A stretch of DNA of 64,000 nt, taken from NCBI GenBank assembly GCA_041859045.1, contig JBHELB010000010.1, forward strand, positions 1 to 64,000. The letters are read 5' to 3'. This document shows, piece after piece, positions 41,123 through 49,283 of this stretch. How positions within the stretch are numbered: the first letter of the stretch is position 1; every line of letters begins with the position of its first letter. Both the position numbers and the translations under genes were made by a program. Origin of the DNA: JBHELB01 sp041859045 (GTDB lineage Bacteria; Hydrogenedentota; Hydrogenedentia; Hydrogenedentales; SLHB01). A model generated the notes under the pieces. That model did no database searches, was not told the DNA's origin, and saw only the letters and a program-made list of their open reading frames with translations.

Positions 41123-42948
41123 AAGCCCGAAGCACGATCGGCCTGATACTGCTTTTTGTGGCGCTTTTCGCGGGGTATGCCTACGTGCGCATTTCCCAGA
41201 CCATCGCATACCGCAACACAGAACAGGCCAAGCTCCTGTTTACGTTCAAGCCGACGGACATCCGTGGCCTGACCATCGAGCAGGTGGGACAGCGGGCGGT
41301 TCGCGGCGAGCGCACCGCTTCAGGATGGGCCATCACCGCTCCCGACGCCTCCATCACCGCGAGTGCCGACGTATGGGAGCGCGTGACGCAGGCGCTGGCG
41401 TTATTGCGGGCCGAACGCACGCTCGAAAAGGCGGGCGAGGACCTCGCTGCCTATGGCCTCGTCGAGCCGCGCTTGCGCGTGACCGCCGAGAAGACGGACG
41501 GCGGGACGCTCAACGTATTTTTCGGAAAGACGGATCCCACGGAGGCCTGCCGCTATGTCCGGGTGGATGACGGGCCGGTGCTCTTGGTACCCGACGTGTT
41601 TTTCGGTGAACTTAATCGTTCGCTGCTCGAGTTGCGCGAGCGGTATCTGTTGCCTCGCTATGAGAACGGCCTGACGCGGATTGAATATGTTCGCATTCGC
41701 CAGACCGCAGCCTCGGGGGAGTCGGGCGCGGGCGTCGTGGTGGAGGAATCGGTGCCGGTTGAGCTTCAGCGTGAGGTAGGCAAACCCTGGACAATGCTGC
41801 AACCCGAGCCAGGTCCCGCCAATCAACAAACGGCGGACACGTTGGCGCGCTATCTGCAATTTGCGGCGGGCCTGCGTTACGTGGACGCGCCGGAGCACCT
41901 CTCGGACTACGGATTGGAGCCGCCCGCGGCGCGCATTCGCGTGTGGAGCGGAGAAACCGGGCCGCATACGTTGCTGATCGGGGCGCTCGAGCGAGAGACA
42001 AAAGACGGCGGCTTGTTCGTGAAGCGCGACGACAGCGCCGCGGTCGCCGTGATTGATGCCAGTTTTCTCGAGGCGCTTCCCAAGAGTCCCACGGCGTTTC
42101 GCGAGCGTCGGCTGTTTACGCGCGGCACGGACAGGCTCGTGCGCGTGAGCTATGAAGCGGGCGCGACGACCTTCACTCTGGAGAAGGACAAGGAACAGGG
42201 ATGGCGGCTCGCGGATCGTTCCGTGCAGGATTCGGATCAAGTGGCCATCAACGCGTATGTAATGTACCTCACCACGCTGAATATCGACGGCTATGTTCCG
42301 CAAGAGCTTCCGGATCACGGATTGACCTCGCCCACGCTTCAACTCACGTTCTCTTTTGACGACGGCAGTGCGTCGCAGGTGCTGTTGGGTGGGCAGAGCA
42401 CCGACGGCCTCACCACATTCGCGCGACAAGACACCGGTGCGGTGGTCACGCTTTCGACCGCGGTGGCCAAGAACCTGTTTCATGATGTCTTCGACTTTCG
42501 CGGCAAGACGCTGCTGGGGTTCAACCCGGATCAGGTGACGCGGTTGAGCATGATCATCGACAACACGGACTACGTCTTCGAGCTTGTGGACGGCGTCTGG
42601 CGCGTGCGCGCTCCGGCGGACCGGTTCTGGGAGAGTGCGAGCGATATGAAGGCGCTATTGCAGGCGTTGAGCGCAGTCAAAGCGGGAGCGCAAGAACTGA
42701 CCAAAGGCACGCCCGATGAGGTGAGGAAATTCAGTCTGGAGACGCCCGCCGTAATCGTTCGCGTGACGGTGCAGCCGCCCGGTGGCGGAGCGGCGCAAGA
42801 ACTTGGCCCATTGCGGATTGGCGCGCCCGCGGTCGACGATCCGCAACAGCGTTACGCCGCGATGCAGGGCGTCGATGGCGTGTACCGTGTGTCGCAGGCG
42901 GTTCTCGGCGACGTGCGCGAAGCGCTCAAGGGGCTCATCAAGAGATAG
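41119..42948 (+). CDS. DUF4340 protein of the Gld-type ABC system
   Basis: A 609-aa protein with one N-terminal anchor (about residues 7-25) and a large extracytoplasmic part built of repeated beta-rich DUF4340-like units (for example DIRGLTIEQVG, GWAITAPDA, and later QVTRLSMIIDN, VWRVRAP). The repeats look like two or three copies. DUF4340 proteins occur at the end of ABC-2 plus ABC_transp_aux operons, function unknown. ATG overlaps the previous stop (ATGA) with AGGAGG 6 nt upstream. Its 3' end overlaps the convergent sulfotransferase by 11 nt. Confidence 0.85.
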   Translation: MKARSTIGLILLFVALFAGYAYVRISQTIAYRNTEQAKLLFTFKPTDIRGLTIEQVGQRAVRGERTASGWAITAPDASITASADVWERVTQALALLRAERTLEKAGEDLAAYGLVEPRLRVTAEKTDGGTLNVFFGKTDPTEACRYVRVDDGPVLLVPDVFFGELNRSLLELRERYLLPRYENGLTRIEYVRIRQTAASGESGAGVVVEESVPVELQREVGKPWTMLQPEPGPANQQTADTLARYLQFAAGLRYVDAPEHLSDYGLEPPAARIRVWSGETGPHTLLIGALERETKDGGLFVKRDDSAAVAVIDASFLEALPKSPTAFRERRLFTRGTDRLVRVSYEAGATTFTLEKDKEQGWRLADRSVQDSDQVAINAYVMYLTTLNIDGYVPQELPDHGLTSPTLQLTFSFDDGSASQVLLGGQSTDGLTTFARQDTGAVVTLSTAVAKNLFHDVFDFRGKTLLGFNPDQVTRLSMIIDNTDYVFELVDGVWRVRAPADRFWESASDMKALLQALSAVKAGAQELTKGTPDEVRKFSLETPAVIVRVTVQPPGGGAAQELGPLRIGAPAVDDPQQRYAAMQGVDGVYRVSQAVLGDVREALKGLIKR

Positions 42949-43951
42949 GCGCGTCGCGCAGGAGCACATCGCAGGTCAGGCGTACACGCCGCACCACCGC
43001 GCGCAGCCAGGGGCTTCGTTGCATCACCCTGCGCCCCGAGACGATGGCGCGGCGTTGCAGTCTGTAGTGCCACGCGCCGCGCGGTGATCGGCCAACGGAA
43101 CCGTGGCTATCCATGGCGCTCCATACCGTTTCCGACGGATACCCGACGGTTCGCAAGTCATCTGGATCGAGGCGTGTCACCACGCCGCACACATGCTCTC
43201 GCAGTTTGTCATTCGCGCGCAATTCATCCACCCAGGCGTCCGTTCTGTCGGCAAGAGGGCGTGAATGACGCGCGACGCCGGAGGGATCGCCCAATCCCTC
43301 GGCACTCCTGACGTGTGCGCCGTACTCCAACATGGTCGGCTCGTACGGGATCCCGATGCTCGCGCATACCCTCGCGATTTGTTCCTCCGGCGCGGCCACA
43401 AAGTCCTCATAGCGAAGCGAGGCGACGCGAAGATCCGTCCGACGCAGGAACGCGGCCAGCGCAGGCACATATCGCTCCAGGATGGGGTTGTATGCGTGCG
43501 CTGCGCGATAGTCGCCGCCGAAAAACGTGCGAATGTAGGAGGTCAGAATAGCCGCCGGATGGCGCGTCAGCACGACGAAGGCGGCATCCGGGAAAACCTT
43601 TGCAAGAAACGGCGCGATGAGCGCATTCGCGGGCGTCTTGTCCACGAAATGCGTCCTTCCACTCCATGTGAGTCTCTGGCCATACAGTGCATCCGCATAC
43701 GCCCGGCACGCCGCCCAATAGTCCGCCTCGCCTTCCGGCAGCGCCGAGACAAAAAGGCGTTGCGCCTCGGCGGCAAGCACGTGATCATACGGTGCCTTGT
43801 CGACGTTTGCCCAGACGCCGAGGTGGGCGAGCGGCGTCATCAAATGCGGTTCAGGGCCGCCGAGCAACTGCGAATGCGCCGACAACACCCGCTCGAGCAG
43901 CGTACTTCCCGAACGCGGCGCGCTCAACACGAACACCATCTGCGTGCTCAC
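42938..43951 (-). CDS. PAPS-dependent sulfotransferase
   Basis: A 337-aa sulfotransferase family protein. The 5'-phosphosulfate loop is at the N-terminus (VLSAPRSGSTLLERVL, residues 8-23), the catalytic-base region is FVDKTPANAL, and the 3'-phosphate binding strand is AFVVLTRHPAAILTSYIR. Acceptor unknown; sulfated polysaccharide or lipid are candidates. The GTG start has AAGGAG 9 nt upstream. It overlaps the end of the DUF4340 gene tail to tail and faces the repeat-rich spacer. Confidence 0.88.
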   Translation of the reverse strand: MSTQMVFVLSAPRSGSTLLERVLSAHSQLLGGPEPHLMTPLAHLGVWANVDKAPYDHVLAAEAQRLFVSALPEGEADYWAACRAYADALYGQRLTWSGRTHFVDKTPANALIAPFLAKVFPDAAFVVLTRHPAAILTSYIRTFFGGDYRAAHAYNPILERYVPALAAFLRRTDLRVASLRYEDFVAAPEEQIARVCASIGIPYEPTMLEYGAHVRSAEGLGDPSGVARHSRPLADRTDAWVDELRANDKLREHVCGVVTRLDPDDLRTVGYPSETVWSAMDSHGSVGRSPRGAWHYRLQRRAIVSGRRVMQRSPWLRAVVRRVRLTCDVLLRDAPIS

Positions 43952-44527
43952 GGCGACAGTCTCCTTTTTCCCAAGGTCTCTGGCCAGTGTAACGGAGTCG
44001 CGCGTTCATTTTCCTGGCGGTTCCTTCAGGGCAATCGCCCTAAGACCTACCCCTCTCATCTACCTGAGCGGGTGGCTCGTAGCGCCCGACCTCCGTGTCG
44101 GGCGTCTTCGCCTTTCGCCCCGGAGGGGCGATTGACTGTAGCCCAGCGATTTATCGCTGGGTTTTCGACGGGAAAAAAGAAGAAAGTGCCGTAGGCACGG
44201 TTGAGTGCTTTGCGAAAACCATCAACCGTCCCTACGGGACTTCGTTTTGGGGAGGCCAAGATCCCAGCACTGAAGTGCTGGGCTACAATCAATCGTCCCT
44301 ACGGGACTCGAAGAACGCCCGCTGTCACTGGCATCTTCGTGAAAGGTGGGCAGTGTTGTGCCACATTGTTGCTCCCGCATTCACAAATAACACAGACGCC
44401 CGGCACGGAGGCCGGGCGCTACGGGCCGCGCCGGGGCGGCGCTCTGAGAAATACAAAGGCGAATTCTAGTGCGATAGCCCTGGCGGTTCCTTTGAACGGA
44501 ACGGGTTGGAGCAGTATAATTGTCGCT
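43952..44527. repeat. Intergenic island of short palindromic repeats
   Basis: A 576-nt non-coding spacer with at least eight perfect hairpins in about 340 nt: 44083-44104, 44116-44130, 44142-44161, 44186-44198, 44228-44240, 44263-44282, 44295-44307 and 44397-44418. Two families are visible. GTAG-initiated hairpins occur as CGCCCGAC/GTCGGGCG (forward at 44083) and its near-copy reversed at 44397, and as CCCAGCGAT/ATCGCTGGG (44142) and its relative reversed at 44263. GTCCCTACGGGAC occurs twice (44228, 44295). The open frames here are by-products of the repeats. Confidence 0.75.
44492..44520 (+). promoter_or_regulatory. dnaJ promoter, probably giving a leaderless mRNA
   Basis: TTGAAC (44492-44497) and a perfect TATAAT (44515-44520) are 17 nt apart. 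Transcription would start about 7 nt later, at or one base before the dnaJ ATG at 44528. No Shine-Dalgarno sequence fits between them. Confidence 0.6.
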
Positions 44528-45664
44528 ATGGCAAAACCACGAGATTACTACGAGATTTTGGGCGTGTCGCGCGACGCTCCCGCGGAAGAGATTCGCAAGG
44601 CCTACCTCAAGTTGGCCCATCGCTATCACCCGGACAAAACGGGGGGCGATAAGGATGACGAAAACAAGCTCAAAGAGATTAACGAAGCGTACGACGTGCT
44701 GAAGAACCCGGAAAAGCGCGCCAAGTACGATCAGTTTGGCAGCGCGACCGACCCCTTCATGGGGGGCGATCCGGGGTTCGGCGGCGGATTTGGCTTCGGC
44801 GGCGGCGGCGCGGGATTTGATGCGCCGTTCGATGAGTTCTTTGACGTGCTGTTCGGGCGCGGCGGCGGTGGTCGGCGACGTCAGGCTCGGCCCGGAAACG
44901 ATCTGGAGTACCGCGTGTCGGTCACTCTGCGCGAAGCCGCCACCGGCGTTAAGAAGAAGGTGCGTCTCAACCGCATGGACCTGTGCGGCGCGTGCGGCGG
45001 TTCGGGCGCGGCGGCGGGCTCGCAGCCTCAAACCTGTACCGATTGCCAGGGCAGCGGCCAGGTTCGCCGGGCGCAAGGCTTTTTCAGTGTCACACAGACC
45101 TGTCCGCGGTGCCGCGGGGCGGGCGTGACGATCAGCAAGCCCTGCAAAGAGTGCACGGGGACAGGCCGTGTTCGCGTATCGCGCGAGCTACAGATCGACC
45201 TGCCCGCCGGCATCGACACGGGTTCCCGTCTGCGCGTGGCGGGTGAGGGCGAGCCGGGAGACCGCGGCGGGCCGCATGGCGATCTGTATATTTTCGTCGA
45301 AGTGCTTGCCGACGAGATCTTCACGCGCGACGGCAACGATGTCATTTGTGAAGTGCCGGTAAGCTTCGTCCAAGCGGCGTTGGGGGATACGATTCGCGTT
45401 CCAACCTTGCGCGGCGAGGCCGAACTCAAGATCCCCGCGGGCACGCAACCCGGTCAACTCTTCCGCCTGCGCGGCATGGGCGTGCCCGATCTGCGCGGCT
45501 ACCATAAAGGCGATCAGATTGTGCGCATCCAGCTTGAAGTCCCTGCCAAGTTGACGCGTGAGCAGCGCGAGCTTATCGAGAAGTTTCGCGAACTCAGCGA
45601 TGCGCAAGGGTATCCGCTCCATCGGCGATTCATGGAACGCTGGAAGAAGTGGATGGCGGGCTAG
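44528..45664 (+). CDS. dnaJ: Molecular chaperone DnaJ
   Basis: Hsp40 co-chaperone of DnaK; 378 aa, normal. J-domain (residues 1-70) with YEILGVSRDAPAEEIRKAY and the HPD motif in HRYHPDKT. The Gly/Phe-rich region is at about 75-118. The zinc-finger region (about 150-220) has four repeats: CGACGGSG, CTDCQGSG, CPRCRGAG and CKECTGTG. The C-terminal substrate-binding domain follows. The ATG at 44528 begins MAKPRDYYEILGV, and the frame upstream of it is repeat sequence. dnaK and grpE are not adjacent. Confidence 0.96.
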   Translation: MAKPRDYYEILGVSRDAPAEEIRKAYLKLAHRYHPDKTGGDKDDENKLKEINEAYDVLKNPEKRAKYDQFGSATDPFMGGDPGFGGGFGFGGGGAGFDAPFDEFFDVLFGRGGGGRRRQARPGNDLEYRVSVTLREAATGVKKKVRLNRMDLCGACGGSGAAAGSQPQTCTDCQGSGQVRRAQGFFSVTQTCPRCRGAGVTISKPCKECTGTGRVRVSRELQIDLPAGIDTGSRLRVAGEGEPGDRGGPHGDLYIFVEVLADEIFTRDGNDVICEVPVSFVQAALGDTIRVPTLRGEAELKIPAGTQPGQLFRLRGMGVPDLRGYHKGDQIVRIQLEVPAKLTREQRELIEKFRELSDAQGYPLHRRFMERWKKWMAG

Positions 45665-45766
45665 CGCGCCGTCTGTTTGGGGCCGCGATTACGCGCCGAT
45701 CACGGCGGTGGCGTCTAGGGCGTCCTAGTGCCATAATGCCTTCAGGTCTTGGCAGGGAGGCCCTCG

Positions 45767-47875
45767 ATGTCGTTGAGAGGCAAGACGTTTCTCACACTCT
45801 TTGGGGCGTGCGCCGCGTACGCTCTGTTCCTCATTGCGGTAAACAGTTGGATCGTCGATCCAGGATTATTGCGCGTCGAGCGCTTGGAGGCGCAGGAGGA
45901 CCTGCACCGGTGCGTGGGGGCGATCGAGCGTGAAGTGGTCCACCTGGACACCTTCACAGGGGACTGGTCGTCGTGGACCGACACGTATGACTTTATGGAG
46001 ACGGCGGACCCCGCGTATATCGAGGCGAATCTCGTCGATACTACGTTCAGTTCCAACGAACTAGGCCTCATTTACTACGTAGACGTCAATGGCCGCACCG
46101 TCTGGGGGCGCGTTCTTACTCCCGACGGAAAGGAAGAGATCACCCTTCCCGAGTTTCCCAGAGACCATGCGGACGCTAAGAATCCGTTTCTGTCGGCGGG
46201 GATAGGAAAGGAAGGGGACTGGGAGGGGCTTCACGGGGTCTATATGACGGCGCGCGGACCGATGATGCTCGCCGCACGTCCCATTCTCACCAACGAAGAT
46301 GAAGGTCCCAGCCGCGGAACGCTCATTATGGGGCGCTTTATTACCGCGAAACTGCTCGATACATTGCGGGCGCAGGTAAGTTGCGAGTTCTGGATTTGGT
46401 CCATCGCCGAGGCAAGGCACGACCCATCGCTTGCGTCGCTGCTCGACGCGCTATCGGCAAGAAATTCGGTCGTGACGCAGGAGGATGGCCCGGATCACCT
46501 AATTTCCTACTGTCTAGTCTCCGACGCGCTGGGGCAACCGGTTTTGTTGCTAGGCGCGCAGACCCTGCGCGATGTCACACAACAGGGGCGCGTCTTTACG
46601 CGCGTCGCGCTGGGGCTGGCGCTGAGCGGCGGGCTGCTGTTGCTGATCGTATTGCAGGTCGCGGTGCGCCGTTCCATTGTCGCGCCTATCCAACAACTGA
46701 CCGAGCACGCGTTGTCCGTTCGACAAGAGAACGACATCAATCGTCGGCTCGAACTTCCGCGCCGCGATGAAATCGGCACGTTGGCCAAGGAATTCGACGG
46801 CATGCTCGAGCGCATTGCGCAGAGCCTTGCGCTTCGCGAGCAGGCCGAACGCGCGCTGCGCGCGAGCGAGTCGCGTCTGAACGCTATCGTGACCACTGCC
46901 GTCGATGGGATCGTGACCTTGGACGAGGCGCTACGCATCTGCAGCTTCAACCCTGCCGCGGAGAATCTCTTTGCCTATCGCGAAGCCGAGGTGGTCGGAC
47001 AACCGATCTCTCTGATTCTGGAAAACTTCCTCGTTGAAACCGATGCGGAGCGCGATTCCTGGGTGGCGGAGACGTCGGGGCGCACGGCCGATGGCCACGC
47101 CGTGCCGTTGCACGTCGCCGCGAGTCGGATGGAAGTGGACGGACGCGAAATGACGACGCTCATCCTGCGCGACATTTCGGAACTCAAACGCATGAACGCG
47201 CGCCTGTTGCATACGCAGAACCTGGCGGTCATCGGCGAGATGAGCGCCTCCGTGGCACACGAGATTAAGAACCCGCTGGCGGCCATCAGCGGCGCGATTC
47301 AAGTGTTGCGCGACGGGATGAAAGAGGATGAGCCCCGCCGAGGCGTGTTGCAGGAAGTGCTTGAGGAAACGCGCAGACTCGACCAGACCATTCGCAGCCT
47401 GTTACAGTTCTCTCGGCCTTGGACTCCCGAGCGGCGCGACTGCAACCTGGCGGAAGAGACGCGCCGGGTCGTCGAAACGGCGCGCAAACTGCCGCGTTTC
47501 GAGCAGATCCGCTTTTCCGTTCCGGATGGACATGGCGTGCCTGCCTCGCTGGATCCGGTGCTGTTCGAACAGATATTGATGAACTTATTCGACAACGCCG
47601 CGCAAGCGATGGGCGCGGGCGAGATTCGCTGTGCGTGGTCCGAGACGCCCCGCACGGTGCGTGTCTACGTTTCGGATACGGGACCGGGCATCTCGCCTGA
47701 GAACCTCGACAAGGTGCTGCGGCCGTTTTTCACGACCCGCACGCGGGGGACGGGGCTTGGGCTGTCGGTGTGCCGTCAAATGGTGGAAGCGCACGAGGGG
47801 ACGCTGACGATCTCGAGCGTGTTGGGCGAAGGAACCGAAGTAACGTTGGAGTTTCCTAGAGGGAGCGAGACATGA
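45767..47875 (+). CDS. CHASE4-HAMP-PAS sensor histidine kinase
   Basis: A 702-aa membrane kinase. First helix about residues 10-30, extracellular CHASE4-type domain about 45-260 (WTDTYDFMETADPAYIEANL is the typical CHASE4 core), second helix near 285-305, HAMP, PAS (about 370-480), and a kinase core with H-box SVAHEIKNPLAAISGAIQVL and GTGLGLSVCRQMVEAHEG. The H-box is NtrB/AtoS-like, matching the downstream NtrC-like regulator, with which it overlaps by ATGA. ATG 45767 has AGGGAGG about 7 nt upstream; the TTG at 45749 is not needed. Confidence 0.9.
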   Translation: MSLRGKTFLTLFGACAAYALFLIAVNSWIVDPGLLRVERLEAQEDLHRCVGAIEREVVHLDTFTGDWSSWTDTYDFMETADPAYIEANLVDTTFSSNELGLIYYVDVNGRTVWGRVLTPDGKEEITLPEFPRDHADAKNPFLSAGIGKEGDWEGLHGVYMTARGPMMLAARPILTNEDEGPSRGTLIMGRFITAKLLDTLRAQVSCEFWIWSIAEARHDPSLASLLDALSARNSVVTQEDGPDHLISYCLVSDALGQPVLLLGAQTLRDVTQQGRVFTRVALGLALSGGLLLLIVLQVAVRRSIVAPIQQLTEHALSVRQENDINRRLELPRRDEIGTLAKEFDGMLERIAQSLALREQAERALRASESRLNAIVTTAVDGIVTLDEALRICSFNPAAENLFAYREAEVVGQPISLILENFLVETDAERDSWVAETSGRTADGHAVPLHVAASRMEVDGREMTTLILRDISELKRMNARLLHTQNLAVIGEMSASVAHEIKNPLAAISGAIQVLRDGMKEDEPRRGVLQEVLEETRRLDQTIRSLLQFSRPWTPERRDCNLAEETRRVVETARKLPRFEQIRFSVPDGHGVPASLDPVLFEQILMNLFDNAAQAMGAGEIRCAWSETPRTVRVYVSDTGPGISPENLDKVLRPFFTTRTRGTGLGLSVCRQMVEAHEGTLTISSVLGEGTEVTLEFPRGSET

Positions 47876-49251
47876 CGGAACGCATTCTGGTGGTGGATGA
47901 CGAGAGGCTGATCCGCTGGTCGGTCCGGGAGCACCTCATTCAGAAGGGGTACGAGGTGGCCGAGGCGGAGACCGGCGCAATCGCCATGCGGATCGCGCGC
48001 GAGCAGGACCTGAGTCTTGCGTTGCTCGATCTGAAGTTGCCGGACACGGACGGCGTCACCTTGCTCAAGGAAATTCATGCGCTCAATCCGTCGCTGCCGG
48101 TGATCATTGTGACGGCGTACTCGACGGTGGAGAACGCCGTCGAGGCGATGAAGAGCGGCGCGCTCGACTATGTTACGAAGCCGTTTATCATGGAAGAGCT
48201 TTCGCTTGTCGTGGCGCGCGCGATTGAACACTCGACGCTGCGATCGCGCGTGGAAGCGGAACTGCGCCGGGCTCAGGCGCAGTTCAATCTCGATACGCTT
48301 ATCGGAGAAAGCCCTCAAATTCAACACGTCAAAGAACTCGCGCTAAAAGTCGCGGAAAGCGACGCAACCACCGTGCTGCTTCTCGGGGAGAGCGGCGTGG
48401 GGAAGGATCTCGTCGCCAAAGCGATTCACTATGCGTCATCGCGCGCCAAAGCATCTTTTATTAACCTGACCTGCACCGCCATCCCCGAATCGTTGCTCGA
48501 GGCCGAGTTGTTTGGCCACGAGCGCGGCGGTTATGCCGAGACCCCGGGGGTGCGCAAGGGGTTGTTCGAGTTGGCGGACGGCGGCACGGTGTTTTTGGAC
48601 GAGATCGGGGATATGACCTCCGCGTTGCAGGCCAAAGTGTTGCGTGTGCTGGAGGACCGGGCGTTTCGCCGCGTCGGCGGAACGCAACGCGTCGATGTGA
48701 ACGTGCGGGTGATTGCCGCCACGAACCGGGATATCGAGGGCCTGATTCGGCAGGGGCGCTTTCGCGAGGACCTGTATTACCGGCTGAGCACCTTTCCGAT
48801 CGTCATTCCCCCGTTGCGGGACCGCGTTGAAGATATTCCGGTGCTCGCGTACCACTTTCTAGATCAGTACAACCGCGAGTTCCATCGCAACGTCCACGAG
48901 ATTGCTCCTGCCGCTATAGCGCGGCTCAAGGCGTACGCCTGGCCAGGCAACGTGCGCGAACTGCGCAACGTGGTAGAGCGCGCGGCGCTGCTGGCCACGA
49001 GCGGTGTGTTGCGGCAAGAGGATATCTTACTCGGTCGGCCCTCGGCGGCTGGCGATATGGGGAGCGTTAGCGGCGATGCGCCGCTCGTGCGTCTTCCAGA
49101 GAAAGGGTGCAGCCTCGAAGAGGTGGAACGTGAACTGGTGGTGCAGGCGCTTGCGCGCACTTCAGGCAATCAGACTCACGCCGCCAGTCTGCTTGGACTC
49201 ACACGCGATCAAATTCGGTACCGTCTAGTGAAGTTTCAGCTCGACCAGTGA
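47872..49251 (+). CDS. NtrC-family AAA+ response regulator without GAFTGA motif
   Basis: A 459-aa regulator with a receiver (VVDDERLIRWSV; phospho-acceptor in LALLDLKLPDTDG), an AAA+ sigma54-interaction domain (Walker A GESGVGKDLVAK; Walker B GGTVFLDEIGD; RVIAATNRD; RFREDLYYRLSTFPI) and a Fis-type helix-turn-helix (NQTHAASLLGLTRDQIRYRL). The L1 loop that contacts sigma54, normally GAFTGA after GHE-KR, reads GGYAET in FGHERGGYAETPGVRKGLFE. Activation of sigma54 RNA polymerase may thus be lost or altered. Coupled to the sensor kinase by ATGA. Confidence 0.92.
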   Translation: MTERILVVDDERLIRWSVREHLIQKGYEVAEAETGAIAMRIAREQDLSLALLDLKLPDTDGVTLLKEIHALNPSLPVIIVTAYSTVENAVEAMKSGALDYVTKPFIMEELSLVVARAIEHSTLRSRVEAELRRAQAQFNLDTLIGESPQIQHVKELALKVAESDATTVLLLGESGVGKDLVAKAIHYASSRAKASFINLTCTAIPESLLEAELFGHERGGYAETPGVRKGLFELADGGTVFLDEIGDMTSALQAKVLRVLEDRAFRRVGGTQRVDVNVRVIAATNRDIEGLIRQGRFREDLYYRLSTFPIVIPPLRDRVEDIPVLAYHFLDQYNREFHRNVHEIAPAAIARLKAYAWPGNVRELRNVVERAALLATSGVLRQEDILLGRPSAAGDMGSVSGDAPLVRLPEKGCSLEEVERELVVQALARTSGNQTHAASLLGLTRDQIRYRLVKFQLDQ

Positions 49252-49283
49252 GCAGGGCTGAAGCATCGAAGGGCTAAAAGTTT

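Noticed and set aside
41401..42483. 360-aa minus-strand frame opposite the DUF4340 gene
   Set aside because: Antisense shadow with repetitive Arg/His content and no motif.
44056..44292. 78-aa frame in the repeat island
   Set aside because: Codons come from the palindromic repeats themselves; this type of frame recurs wherever such repeats occur and is not evidence of a gene.
43952..44527. Possible CRISPR array
   Set aside because: The hairpins differ in sequence and spacing and no constant repeat alternates with unique spacers; no cas genes are nearby.
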